Positions 54,513 through 63,890 of a stretch of DNA of 64,000 nucleotides are shown one piece after another. This DNA is from Candidatus Binatia bacterium. GTDB taxonomy: Bacteria > Desulfobacterota > Binatia > UBA1149 > CAITLU01. The position numbers and the translations under genes were made by a program. Location: positions 1 through 64,000 of the forward strand of contig DASXOZ010000013.1 of NCBI GenBank assembly GCA_036493895.1, given 5' to 3'. Under the pieces are notes generated by a model that saw nothing but the letters and a program-made list of their open reading frames with translations, ran no database searches and was not told the origin of the DNA. Every line of letters starts with the position of its first letter. The first letter of the stretch is position 1.

Positions 54513-55697
54513 TCAGGAGTATTTGTCGAGCATGAGCTTCATCGACTTGCGCAGCCGCTCGACGGCGTTCGCGAGCTTCTGGGTCTCGTCATCGGACACG
54601 GAGGCGATCGGCGAGTCGAGATCGCCCTTGCTCATGCGATCCACCGCCTCAGTCAGCGTCACGATCGGGCCCGTCACCCACTGCGCGACGATCAGACCGA
54701 ATGCCAGCGCCAGCGCGAGCGCCATCACCGTCAGCCAGTTGAAGACCGTCCTCAGCTCCGAAGCCTTCGCGTAGAGGATCGACGTCGGCATCTGGTCGAC
54801 GAGGAAGCCGAGCCCGCCGTGCGGCACTCCGGGAATCGGAATCGGCTTGGCCAGCGTCAGCAGCTCGGCACCTTCGTCCTTGAACACGTCGGTGGCGGCC
54901 AGGATCTTCGGTCCGAGCTCCGGGGAGTCCTTGGTGAGGTTCTCGCCGGTTGCGAGGTCGCGCTCGCTGCCGAACAGTTTCTTCTGCTCGGGATGGCTCA
55001 GGTAAGCGCCGCCGGGATCGGTGACGAGTAGAGTCTCACCGGCTTCGGGCGCGGCCGCGACCATCTGGAGCACCGGGTCCATCGCAACGCCGATCACGAG
55101 GACGCCGCGGCGCCGCGACGTATTGTCGAACACCGACGTGCTGTAACGCAGGACCGGCCGCGGCTTGTCTTCGAGCGTTCCCTTCTCGCGATTGAGCTCG
55201 ACCGGCGAGATCATCACCTCGCCCTTGGGCAGCTTGAGCGCCGCGGCGAAATCGGGAGTGGCCCGGCGCGTCTCGAGCTTGTCGGGCGCGACCACCACGG
55301 TGACGTCCTTGTCGCGATCGACGCGCAGCCGTTCGGCGCCCGAACTGTCGAAGTAGCGGATCTGGTAATAGTTGCCGCGGATTTCCGAGAGGCGGACGAA
55401 CGCGAGCGAGAGGTTCTTGCGCGTGGCATCGATCAGCGTCGTATCGCCGCTGTCGGACGCGAGCAGGTACTGCGCGAGGGCCGGCGTGTCGGCCAGCAGC
55501 AGCAGGTCTCCGTCTACGCCGGCCAGGTAGCGTTCGATCTGAGCGGAGATGCCCGCGATGCGGACTTCGAGCGAATGCAGGCCGTCCTGCCGAAGGACAC
55601 GCTCGATTCGGCTGCCACCGTACCACCCCAGGGCGATGAGGGGAGGCAGCGTGACGGCGGCCGATGCCAACACGAGCTTGTTGCGCATACTGCTCAT
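54513..55697 (-). CDS. Cache-HAMP membrane receptor without output domain
   Basis: 394 residues. One helix near 8-26, an extracytoplasmic sensor of about 280 residues of the double-Cache type (Y-Y-Q-I-R-Y-F-D-S-S-G-A-E-R-L), a second helix near 315-338 (L-A-L-A-F-G-L-I-V-A-Q-W-V), then a HAMP domain (P-I-V-T-L-T-E-A-V-D-R-M-S-K-G-D-L-D). It ends 20 residues after the HAMP coiled coil. No kinase, cyclase or methyl-accepting domain follows and I see no frameshift. Signal output presumably passes through partners; the LC7 and coiled-coil proteins encoded upstream in the same run are candidates. Confidence 0.85.
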   Translation of the reverse strand: MSSMRNKLVLASAAVTLPPLIALGWYGGSRIERVLRQDGLHSLEVRIAGISAQIERYLAGVDGDLLLLADTPALAQYLLASDSGDTTLIDATRKNLSLAFVRLSEIRGNYYQIRYFDSSGAERLRVDRDKDVTVVVAPDKLETRRATPDFAAALKLPKGEVMISPVELNREKGTLEDKPRPVLRYSTSVFDNTSRRRGVLVIGVAMDPVLQMVAAAPEAGETLLVTDPGGAYLSHPEQKKLFGSERDLATGENLTKDSPELGPKILAATDVFKDEGAELLTLAKPIPIPGVPHGGLGFLVDQMPTSILYAKASELRTVFNWLTVMALALALAFGLIVAQWVTGPIVTLTEAVDRMSKGDLDSPIASVSDDETQKLANAVERLRKSMKLMLDKYS

Positions 55698-55831
55698 GAA
55701 CTAAACATCGCTCCTTGGCTTCGCTGAGGTCGGCCTGACCTCCCCGATAGGGGGAGGGCCCTCTTCTCAGGCCCTTATCTCATACACTTGACGCGATGCG
55801 GTTTCACGGGCTCCCTCGCCCGGCGGGAGCG

Positions 55832-56788
55832 TCAGCTCCCCCTCAGCCGCTCCACTGCATCGAGGAACGCCTTTTTCTCGCTGTCGCTCGAAAGATCTGC
55901 TGCCAGGATCTTGGCGAGCTCGCCGAGAGTGCCGACAGTCGGCGTACTGGTCTCGCGCCAGCGCGTCACGCCGCGCTTGAAGCTGACGCGCGCGACCGGA
56001 CCGATGTACTCGGTCAGCAGCGCGAGAACCTGGGGAAGAATGGGCTCGGCATCCTTGTCGGAAACCTTGGCGGCCGCGGGTGCAGGCTCGGGCTTCGCGC
56101 CCGGTTTCGGCGGCGGCGGCGCGGCCGATGCCGCAGGAGCGGGAGCACCGGGGCGGCCCGGCGGCTGCTGTCCCTTGAGCGGCGGCGGAGGAGGCGGCGC
56201 CGGCTTGGCAGCCTGGGGCGGGGCACCCGGAGGCGGAGCCTGCGGCGGTCTTCCGGTCGGCTGAGGCTTGGCCGCGGCCTGGGGAGGCGGCGGCGGAGCG
56301 GCGGGCTGAGGCTTCCCGGGCGGCGGAGGAGGTACGGGGACGCCCGGCCTGGCTGCCGCCGGAGCGGCTGCGGCTTGGCCGGCCGGAGCAGGGCCGGCGG
56401 CGGGCTTGGCCGCGGCAGGCTGCTGGGCCGGTGCCGGCTCGGGCTTCTCGGCAATGTCGTGCATGCGCCGCAACTGGCGCACCGAGGAGCCCATGACGAC
56501 GCGCAGCAACTGCGTGTTCGCATCCGGAGCTGCGAGCATCGCGAGCACGAAGTCCTTGTCCACCGGCGCGACCATCAACGAGCGGCCGGCAAAATCGACG
56601 ACCATTTCTTCGAAGCGGCGGTCGACCAGCTCCAGGCCGTCGCTGATGCCGCGAACGAAGCCGAGGCTGGCAGCCTGCGCCACCTTGTCGCCGTCGGCGA
56701 ACGAAGACGCGAGCACTTCGCCGCCGCGAACGATGCAGGCACACTGCACCCCGCTGACGGTCCCGAGATCTCTCAGTAGCGTACGCAC
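55832..56788 (-). CDS. Roadblock/LC7-domain protein with long Pro/Ala linker
   Basis: 318 residues. An N-terminal roadblock/LC7 domain (1-110; L-L-R-D-L-G-T-V-S-G-V-Q-C-A-C-I-V-R-G-G-E) is joined by about 130 residues of Pro/Ala/Gly/Gln. A C-terminal helical domain follows (V-S-D-K-D-A-E-P-I-L-P-Q-V-L and Y-I-G-P-V-A-R-V-S near 255), like the IGP(V/I)A modules attached to some bacterial kinases. The linker would span a long distance. Start is 2 nt after the preceding LC7 stop. Confidence 0.78.
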   Translation of the reverse strand: MRTLLRDLGTVSGVQCACIVRGGEVLASSFADGDKVAQAASLGFVRGISDGLELVDRRFEEMVVDFAGRSLMVAPVDKDFVLAMLAAPDANTQLLRVVMGSSVRQLRRMHDIAEKPEPAPAQQPAAAKPAAGPAPAGQAAAAPAAARPGVPVPPPPPGKPQPAAPPPPPQAAAKPQPTGRPPQAPPPGAPPQAAKPAPPPPPPLKGQQPPGRPGAPAPAASAAPPPPKPGAKPEPAPAAAKVSDKDAEPILPQVLALLTEYIGPVARVSFKRGVTRWRETSTPTVGTLGELAKILAADLSSDSEKKAFLDAVERLRGS

Positions 56789-56790
56789 GA

Positions 56791-57114
56791 CTAACCCTTC
56801 TTGAGCAGCTCGCCGACTTCGGCGAACAGCTCACTCTGAGGCCGCGAGCGCTCGGAAACGATCGCAAGGGCCTGCTTGTCCTTCATTACCAGCGAGAGGT
56901 CCTCGTCCTTGTTCGTGCGCACGAGCATGCGCCGGACCTCGCCGAGGGCGGTCGCGTTTTTTCCCTCCACCGCCACCTTGAACATCAACCCGAAGAACTC
57001 GTTGAGCTCCTTGGCGCCGATCGTGGAGCCCGCCACCTCGCCCTTTTCCCCGACCAGCGCCGCGCCTCGCACGCCGCGGATCTTCATCACCTCTTCGACG
57101 ATGGACTTGTTCAT
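56791..57114 (-). CDS. Small roadblock/LC7-like protein
   Basis: 107 residues from ATG 57114 (GAGG just upstream; GTG 57132 is an alternative). Pattern V-M-K-I-R-G-V-R-G-A-A-L-V-G-E-K-G-E-V, then L-V-M-K-D-K-Q-A-L-A-I-V and a C-terminal helix ending L-L-K-K-G fit a single roadblock domain. Such dimers usually regulate Ras-like GTPases (MglB-MglA), but no GTPase gene is visible here. Confidence 0.75.
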   Translation of the reverse strand: MNKSIVEEVMKIRGVRGAALVGEKGEVAGSTIGAKELNEFFGLMFKVAVEGKNATALGEVRRMLVRTNKDEDLSLVMKDKQALAIVSERSRPQSELFAEVGELLKKG

Positions 57115-57169
57115 TTCCTCGCGTTCCCCCACGCCCTTGCGACGAGATCTGCCGCGACGGGCGCCTGCT

Positions 57170-60100
57170 TCACAGGTCTTCTCCGAAATCGGTGGCGCTC
57201 GCCACGGCCTGCTTGCGCAGCTTCATGCGATCCTGGCGGATGTCTTCGCGCTCCTCGGCGACCTCGCGCAGCGCGGCCTCCAGGCGGATGCGTGAATCTG
57301 CGAGCCAGGTCTCCAGGCCCGAAAGCTCCTTGCGCCTGGCGGCAATGCGCGACTCGAGCTGCTGCTGGTCGTCGAGCAGGCTCTCGCGCTCGCGCGTGAC
57401 GGCGGTACGGGCCTCGCGCAGCAGCCTTTCCTGCTCGGCGAAGCGCTGCGACTGCTCGTCGGCCTTCTTCTCCAGCGCGCCGACTTCGTCTTCGAGCGCC
57501 TTGCGGTCGCGCTCCAGGCGCGTGCGGTTTTCGACGAGCTCTTTCTCACCGACGACGAGTTTTTCCCTGGCGGCCACGGACTGGTTTTCGATCGCCTTGC
57601 GCTCTTCCTCGAGCTTGGCGCGCGTGGCAGCCCACTCTTCCTCGGCCTTCTTCATGCGCGCGGCGAGCTCCTCGTCGCGCTTGCCAAGATCGGCCAGACC
57701 GGCCGAAAGACGAGTGTTCTCGGTCTCGGCGCGACGCCGCGAGTCGGCGAGCCAGGCTTCGAGAGTCGCGATCTCCGCGAGGCGGTCGGCGACGGCTTCC
57801 TCGACTTTCTGGCGCTCGGCGCGGATGCCGTCACGCTCGCGCGAAAGCTCCATGCGGCGCTCGTCGAGGGTGCGTTCCTGCGCCGCCAGCTCCCGGGTGG
57901 TCGACTCGGACTTCTCTTCGAGCGCCTTGATCTCGCTTTCGAGCGCCCCGCGATCGGCCTTGAGCGTGGCCAGTGCCTGGCCGAGCTCGGCTTCGCGCTG
58001 CTCGAGCGCGGTGGTCCGCTCGTCGAGGTCCATCGCCATCTCGTCGCGACGCGCTTCGAGATCGCGAATACGCCGATCGATCTCGCTTTCGGCCTCGGCG
58101 ACGGCTTTCTCGCGCTCGGCGGCCTCTTCATCGTGCGCCCTGGAAGTCTGCTCGTACGTGACACGCGCAGCGTCCAGCGCCGTGCGGTCCGCGGACAGGC
58201 GCGTGCGGGCGTCGCCAAGCCAGCCCTCGAGGCCCTTGAGATCCTGCATCCTGGCCGCAGCCTCGGCGCCGAGGCGCCCACGCTCGGCCTCGATGCCCTG
58301 GCGGTCGCGCGCGAGCTCTGCCTGGCGATCCGCGAGATCCTTTTCGCGCGCGGCCAGCGCACGAGCGTCGGCCTCGGTCTTCTGCTCGAGGGCCTGCAAC
58401 TCGGATTCGAGCGCCGCGCGGTCGTCGGCAAGCTTCCTGCCGGCCTCGGCGACGGCTTTCTCGCGGGCGGCCACCTCGGCGGCCTTCTTCTCGATGTCGA
58501 CCGACAGCTCGCTGCGGCGCTTCTCGAGGTCCTTGCTGCCCTGCTCGAGTTCCGCCTGTTTCGCGGAATGCTCGCGGTCTTTCTGCACGTGCGCCGAACG
58601 CGTTTTGTCGACGTCGCTCGCAAGCTCGCCTCGTGCCACGTCGAGAGCGTTGAGCTCTTTTTCCTGGCGGGCGCGGGACCCGGCAAGCCATTTCTCGAGC
58701 CCGGCGATCTCGGTGCGACGGTCTGCGAACTCGGCCTCGATGTCCTGGCGCTGGTGCGCGAGGTCCTCGCGGCTGCGCGCGAGCTCTTCCTTGCGCTCGG
58801 CCAGCGCCCTTTCGCCCGCTGCGATGACGGCGGCCGCGGCGTTGGAGCGCTCTTCGAGGGCCTTGATCTCGCTCTCGAGCGCCTCGCGATCGGCGCGATG
58901 CTTCTGGTCGTTCTTCGTGAGCTCGGCTTCACGGCGATCGAGCTTCTCGGACCTGTCGTCGAGGCTCATGGCCAGCTCGTCGCGCCTGGCTTCGAGCTCC
59001 TTCGACTTCTTGGCGAGGTCGGCCTGCTCGGCCGCGATCGCCTGCATGCGCGCAGCGGCTTCCTCGTCGGCCTTGGCGACCGCGGCAGCGTGCTTGCTGC
59101 GATCGCCCTGCAACGTGACGAGCTCCGAGTTGAGGCGATTGCGCGACTCGGCGAGCCATTTTTCGAGCTCGGCGGCAGCGCGCACCTTGCTCTCGGCATC
59201 GGCGCGCAGCTCGCGGGCGTCCTTCTCCATGCCCTGGCGGTCGCGCGCCAGCAGCTCACGGTCGCGCTCGATGCCCTGCTCGCGGCTCTTCAGCTCCATG
59301 GCCTGGGCGTCGAGCTCGGCGCGGATGCGCGCGCGCTCGGCCTCGACGGCCTCGCTGTCCTTCGCGAAGTCGTCCTGGGCCTTGAGAACGGCCTTCTCCA
59401 GCTCGCGGACGCGTTCCTCGTCGGTGGCGAGCGTGTCGCGCAGCGACTGGTGCTCCTTCTCGAGCACGATCCGACGGCCGTCGAGCTCCTGCAGGCGCGA
59501 CTGCACCGTGGCCATCGCCTCGTCATGTTGCTTGCGCAGGTTGGCGCGCTCGAGCGCGATGGAGTTCTTCTCCATGTCGAGCGCGGCGCCGCGCTCGTCG
59601 AGCTCGCGGCTGCGCAGGGCGAACGCGCGGGCGCTGGCCGCTTCGCGGCTCTCGGCTTCCTTCAGGCGCGCCTCGAGCTCGGTACGCTGCTCGCCGAGGA
59701 TCAGCTTGCCGGCTTCGAGCTCGCGCTCGCGCAGCTCCATGCGCGCGGCGCGCTCGGTGTCCTGCGATTCGAGCTTCGCGCGCTCGACACGGAAGGTTTC
59801 GACCTCGCGCGTGATCTGTGCGCGCTCGGCGGCGAGCATCGCTTCGCGCGCCGCGATCTCACGCGTCGTTGCCTGGGCCTGGGCCTGCGCGGCGGCCTTC
59901 TCGCGCGCCAGCCCCTGCAGCTCTTCGTCGAGATTGTCGTGCGCTTCCTGGTAGGCCTTCTCGCGCGCGGCGAGCTCGTCGGAGCGCTTGGTGGCACGCT
60001 CGCGAAGCGTCTTCTTCTCCGCTTCGAACAGGGCGCGCTCTTCGTCGAGATGATCGCGCTCCTCGATCAGGCGCTTCTCGAACGTTCCCGCATCGAGAGG

Positions 60101-60334
60101 CTGGCTGGCGCGACGCTCGAGCTCTTCGCGCTGCAGGTCGAACAGGCGCCGCTCTTCCTCGAACTTCTCGAGCGCACGCGTGAGATCGTTGCGGGCCTGG
60201 TTGACGAGGTCGACGCGGGACTGGAGCGCGTCGCGCAGCGCGACGACCGACGCAACCGCGTCGCGCTTGACCGACTCGATGCGGTTGAGGACCGCATCGG
60301 TGGCCAGCGCCGGCTCCGGTGTCTCCAGTTTCAT
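57170..60334 (-). CDS. Giant coiled-coil protein with about 155-residue internal repeats
   Basis: 1054 residues, almost wholly predicted coiled coil rich in E, R, A, L, K and D, without Pro from about 90 on and with no signal or membrane segment. From about residue 391 a block beginning L-E-x-W-L-A-(D/E)-S-R-x-R recurs at about 391, 548, 704, 859 and 1009, a spacing of 150-157. Between the blocks lie R-D-E-L/M-A-M-S/D-L and A-L-E-S-E-I-K-A-L-E-E segments. Repeats this long and regular suggest a rod built of similar units. No family I know matches. Ends 55 bp before the LC7 gene. Confidence 0.82.
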   Translation of the reverse strand: MKLETPEPALATDAVLNRIESVKRDAVASVVALRDALQSRVDLVNQARNDLTRALEKFEEERRLFDLQREELERRASQPLDAGTFEKRLIEERDHLDEERALFEAEKKTLRERATKRSDELAAREKAYQEAHDNLDEELQGLAREKAAAQAQAQATTREIAAREAMLAAERAQITREVETFRVERAKLESQDTERAARMELRERELEAGKLILGEQRTELEARLKEAESREAASARAFALRSRELDERGAALDMEKNSIALERANLRKQHDEAMATVQSRLQELDGRRIVLEKEHQSLRDTLATDEERVRELEKAVLKAQDDFAKDSEAVEAERARIRAELDAQAMELKSREQGIERDRELLARDRQGMEKDARELRADAESKVRAAAELEKWLAESRNRLNSELVTLQGDRSKHAAAVAKADEEAAARMQAIAAEQADLAKKSKELEARRDELAMSLDDRSEKLDRREAELTKNDQKHRADREALESEIKALEERSNAAAAVIAAGERALAERKEELARSREDLAHQRQDIEAEFADRRTEIAGLEKWLAGSRARQEKELNALDVARGELASDVDKTRSAHVQKDREHSAKQAELEQGSKDLEKRRSELSVDIEKKAAEVAAREKAVAEAGRKLADDRAALESELQALEQKTEADARALAAREKDLADRQAELARDRQGIEAERGRLGAEAAARMQDLKGLEGWLGDARTRLSADRTALDAARVTYEQTSRAHDEEAAEREKAVAEAESEIDRRIRDLEARRDEMAMDLDERTTALEQREAELGQALATLKADRGALESEIKALEEKSESTTRELAAQERTLDERRMELSRERDGIRAERQKVEEAVADRLAEIATLEAWLADSRRRAETENTRLSAGLADLGKRDEELAARMKKAEEEWAATRAKLEEERKAIENQSVAAREKLVVGEKELVENRTRLERDRKALEDEVGALEKKADEQSQRFAEQERLLREARTAVTRERESLLDDQQQLESRIAARRKELSGLETWLADSRIRLEAALREVAEEREDIRQDRMKLRKQAVASATDFGEDL

Positions 60335-60369
60335 CTCTCTCTTCGTCCGGCCAGCGCCGACGCTCCCGC

Positions 60370-60582
60370 CTAGTACTCTCCGCCCGTCGCGCGCTGCAGC
60401 GCCAGGCGGGCCGCCTCCTGGCGAAGTTCCTCGAGCCGCACGGAATGCGCCGACTCAATGGTATCGACCAGTAGCAGGATCTTTTCTTCCAGCCGTGCAA
60501 ACGCGGTGTCAATCTCCGCGGCCCCGGCCTTTTCGCTCTCGGCCAGCCGGCGTTTCAGGACCTCGATGTTCGGATCGCTCAT
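60370..60582 (-). CDS. Small coiled-coil protein
   Basis: 70 residues. N-terminus M-S-D-P-N-I-E-V-L-K-R-R-L, then helical heptads E-K-I-L-L-L-V-D-T-I-E-S-A-H and L-R-Q-E-A-A-R-L-A-L. It starts 21 nt after the DUF1329 stop and ends 35 nt before the giant coiled-coil start. It may be a partner subunit or oligomerisation piece of the rod. Function is unknown. Confidence 0.65.
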   Translation of the reverse strand: MSDPNIEVLKRRLAESEKAGAAEIDTAFARLEEKILLLVDTIESAHSVRLEELRQEAARLALQRATGGEY

Positions 60583-60603
60583 GACCGGTCCCTCGGCGGC
60601 GCG

Positions 60604-62286
60604 TCAGCGCCCCTCCCCGATGAAACTTGCGACATCAAAAGCCTGTTCGGTGGTGCCCTCCTGGTCGCCGACGTTCATGTACCAGCCGTCTTCGTTCTTG
60701 AACGATGCATCGGGGAATTGGCAACGCGTCGCGTGATTGAGCTGCATATCGAACAACTCGACTCCGGAGAGCAAGATGCGCTTGTACGGGACGCTGTATT
60801 TTGATTCCGGACGCACCTTGTCCCGGTAGACCCAGTCCTGGACCAAGCCCTTCCACAGCCTGCCCTGAAGGTCGAAGATCTCGGTGTACGGGATGATGAA
60901 CGACTCGCGGTCGACGTAGATGACGCGGCTCCCGAACGCGTACCCCGGCAGTCGCGAGCGCCCTTCGAGGACCCACACGTCGCGAGGCTCCCACGTGTCG
61001 TCGTGCAGGAAGTCGTTCGGCGGCGGCAGCCATTCGGCCGGCATTTTGCGGCCATGCATGGTCGCGATGATGGTCTTGGTGCCGAGCAGGCGCCACTGCG
61101 TCCACGCCGGGTTTCCGCCGTAGCCGCCGTAGCTGTCGAGGTCGATGTCCTGGCCGAACACGCCTTCGGAGCGCTGTGCCGTGCTCAGGCGACGCACGCG
61201 CTTCTGCTGAGGGAAATACAGCCACGAGTCGTCCTGGCGACGGGGGTCGAGGAAGCGGTTGTACGTGAAGCCCGAGCCCTTCAGGTCGAACGGTTCGAGC
61301 AGCGGATGCAGCATCTCGCGGTAGCGGATGCCTTCGGGATTGGTCCACGTCGGCTTCGGGTCGCTGTAGAATCGCGAGACGTAGTACAGGCGACGGAAAT
61401 GGCCGGTGATGTAGGCGCGCTCGACGTCCATGCCGGTGTTGCCGCCGGTCGAGCCCGTGCTGCTGCCGGTCGGTCCCGTGCTGCTGCCGATCGACCCCGT
61501 CTGGCAACCGAAGTTGCGGATGTCGAAGTCGTCGTTCACGACGCGCGCATCCCAGTTGAGGATCATCTTGATGCCGGCGTCGGGGTCGTCGGTCTGCACG
61601 AACGGGAACGGAACGCCGGCGACGTAGTCGAGCATGTACGACTTGTCGTCGGACAGTCGCACTTGGGGGCTGTAGCGCTGCGTCGCCTCGGCGCGCGCGG
61701 GCTCCATCGGGATCGGCTCGTTCGCGACCACCGGGAGCTTGGCGCCGCGCCGCACGGCCCATGCGATCGACGGGCTGATGAAATCCTTCCAGCGATCGAG
61801 GTTACTGCTCTGGACGACCGTTCCAGGCGGCGGCACGTCGGGCGAGATGAACGCGGGAGCGGGCGCCGTTGCTGCAACAGCGGGCGCCGGCGCGGCACTC
61901 GGCCTGCCAGCCTCTTCGGGAGCCCTTCGCGACGGCGTAGGCGCCACCGGAAGCGGCCGCGGCTTGGGCCTTGCCTTCGGGTACGGAGTTTTTCTCGACG
62001 GCCCCGGCTCCTGCTCGACGCCCGGCTCAGGAACGACGACCGAAGGCTGCGGCTCCACTTGCGGCGCTGGTGCGGCCGCCGGCGGCGGTGCGGCTTCACG
62101 TGTCGGCGGCGCCTGCACGCCGAGGAGCTTCCTCAGCATGTCGTAGTCCTGCTCGGTCGGCGCGGTGCCGGCCTTCGGCGCGCCGCCGGTCTCCTGGGCG
62201 AGGACCACGGGAGCGGCGGCGAGAAGCACGGCGCAAAGGCCGGATCTCACGAGCGAAGGACCGTCGCTGCAAGGCAGGAGTTTCAA
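60604..62286 (-). CDS. DUF1329 exported protein (second copy) with Pro-rich N-terminal region
   Basis: 560 residues. Signal peptide ends near V-V-L-A-Q. Residues about 40-145 are Pro/Ala/Arg-rich (a flexible spacer across the periplasm?). The DUF1329 body follows: F-I-S-P-S-I-A-W, F-D-L-K-G-S-G-F-T-Y, D-D-S-W-L-Y-F-P-Q-Q-K-R-V-R-R-L-S, and D-Q-E-G-T-T-E-Q-A-F. A Ser/Gly/Thr insertion near 265-290 is encoded by a 21-bp tandem repeat at 61433-61495. First gene of the minus-strand run that includes the LC7/coiled-coil/receptor genes. Confidence 0.83.
   Translation of the reverse strand: MKLLPCSDGPSLVRSGLCAVLLAAAPVVLAQETGGAPKAGTAPTEQDYDMLRKLLGVQAPPTREAAPPPAAAPAPQVEPQPSVVVPEPGVEQEPGPSRKTPYPKARPKPRPLPVAPTPSRRAPEEAGRPSAAPAPAVAATAPAPAFISPDVPPPGTVVQSSNLDRWKDFISPSIAWAVRRGAKLPVVANEPIPMEPARAEATQRYSPQVRLSDDKSYMLDYVAGVPFPFVQTDDPDAGIKMILNWDARVVNDDFDIRNFGCQTGSIGSSTGPTGSSTGSTGGNTGMDVERAYITGHFRRLYYVSRFYSDPKPTWTNPEGIRYREMLHPLLEPFDLKGSGFTYNRFLDPRRQDDSWLYFPQQKRVRRLSTAQRSEGVFGQDIDLDSYGGYGGNPAWTQWRLLGTKTIIATMHGRKMPAEWLPPPNDFLHDDTWEPRDVWVLEGRSRLPGYAFGSRVIYVDRESFIIPYTEIFDLQGRLWKGLVQDWVYRDKVRPESKYSVPYKRILLSGVELFDMQLNHATRCQFPDASFKNEDGWYMNVGDQEGTTEQAFDVASFIGEGR
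61433..61495. repeat. 21-bp in-frame tandem repeat within the second DUF1329 gene
   Basis: Three consecutive 21-bp units (61433-61453, 61454-61474, 61475-61495). The last two match CCCGTGCTGCTGCCGRTCGRY; the first is more degenerate. They encode seven-residue G-S-S-T-G-P/S-T units in the insertion loop of the minus-strand protein. The first DUF1329 copy lacks the insertion. Confidence 0.75.
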
Positions 62287-63815
<1,529 letters not shown>

Positions 63816-63890
63816 GCGGCGCCTTCTCCGGACATCGGCGGCCGCGCTGCACGTTTTGCGGCAAAGGTTCCGCGGCCTCGCGCGTACGTT

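Noticed and set aside
57192..59954. Long plus-strand open frame (about 920 codons) opposite the coiled-coil gene
   Set aside because: Arg/Ser-rich translation with no motifs; it is the mirror of a GC-rich coiled-coil gene with strong codon bias.
58133..60373. Second long plus-strand open frame opposite the same gene
   Set aside because: Leu/Gly/Ala/Arg composition without domains; the minus-strand frame has clear heptads and repeats.
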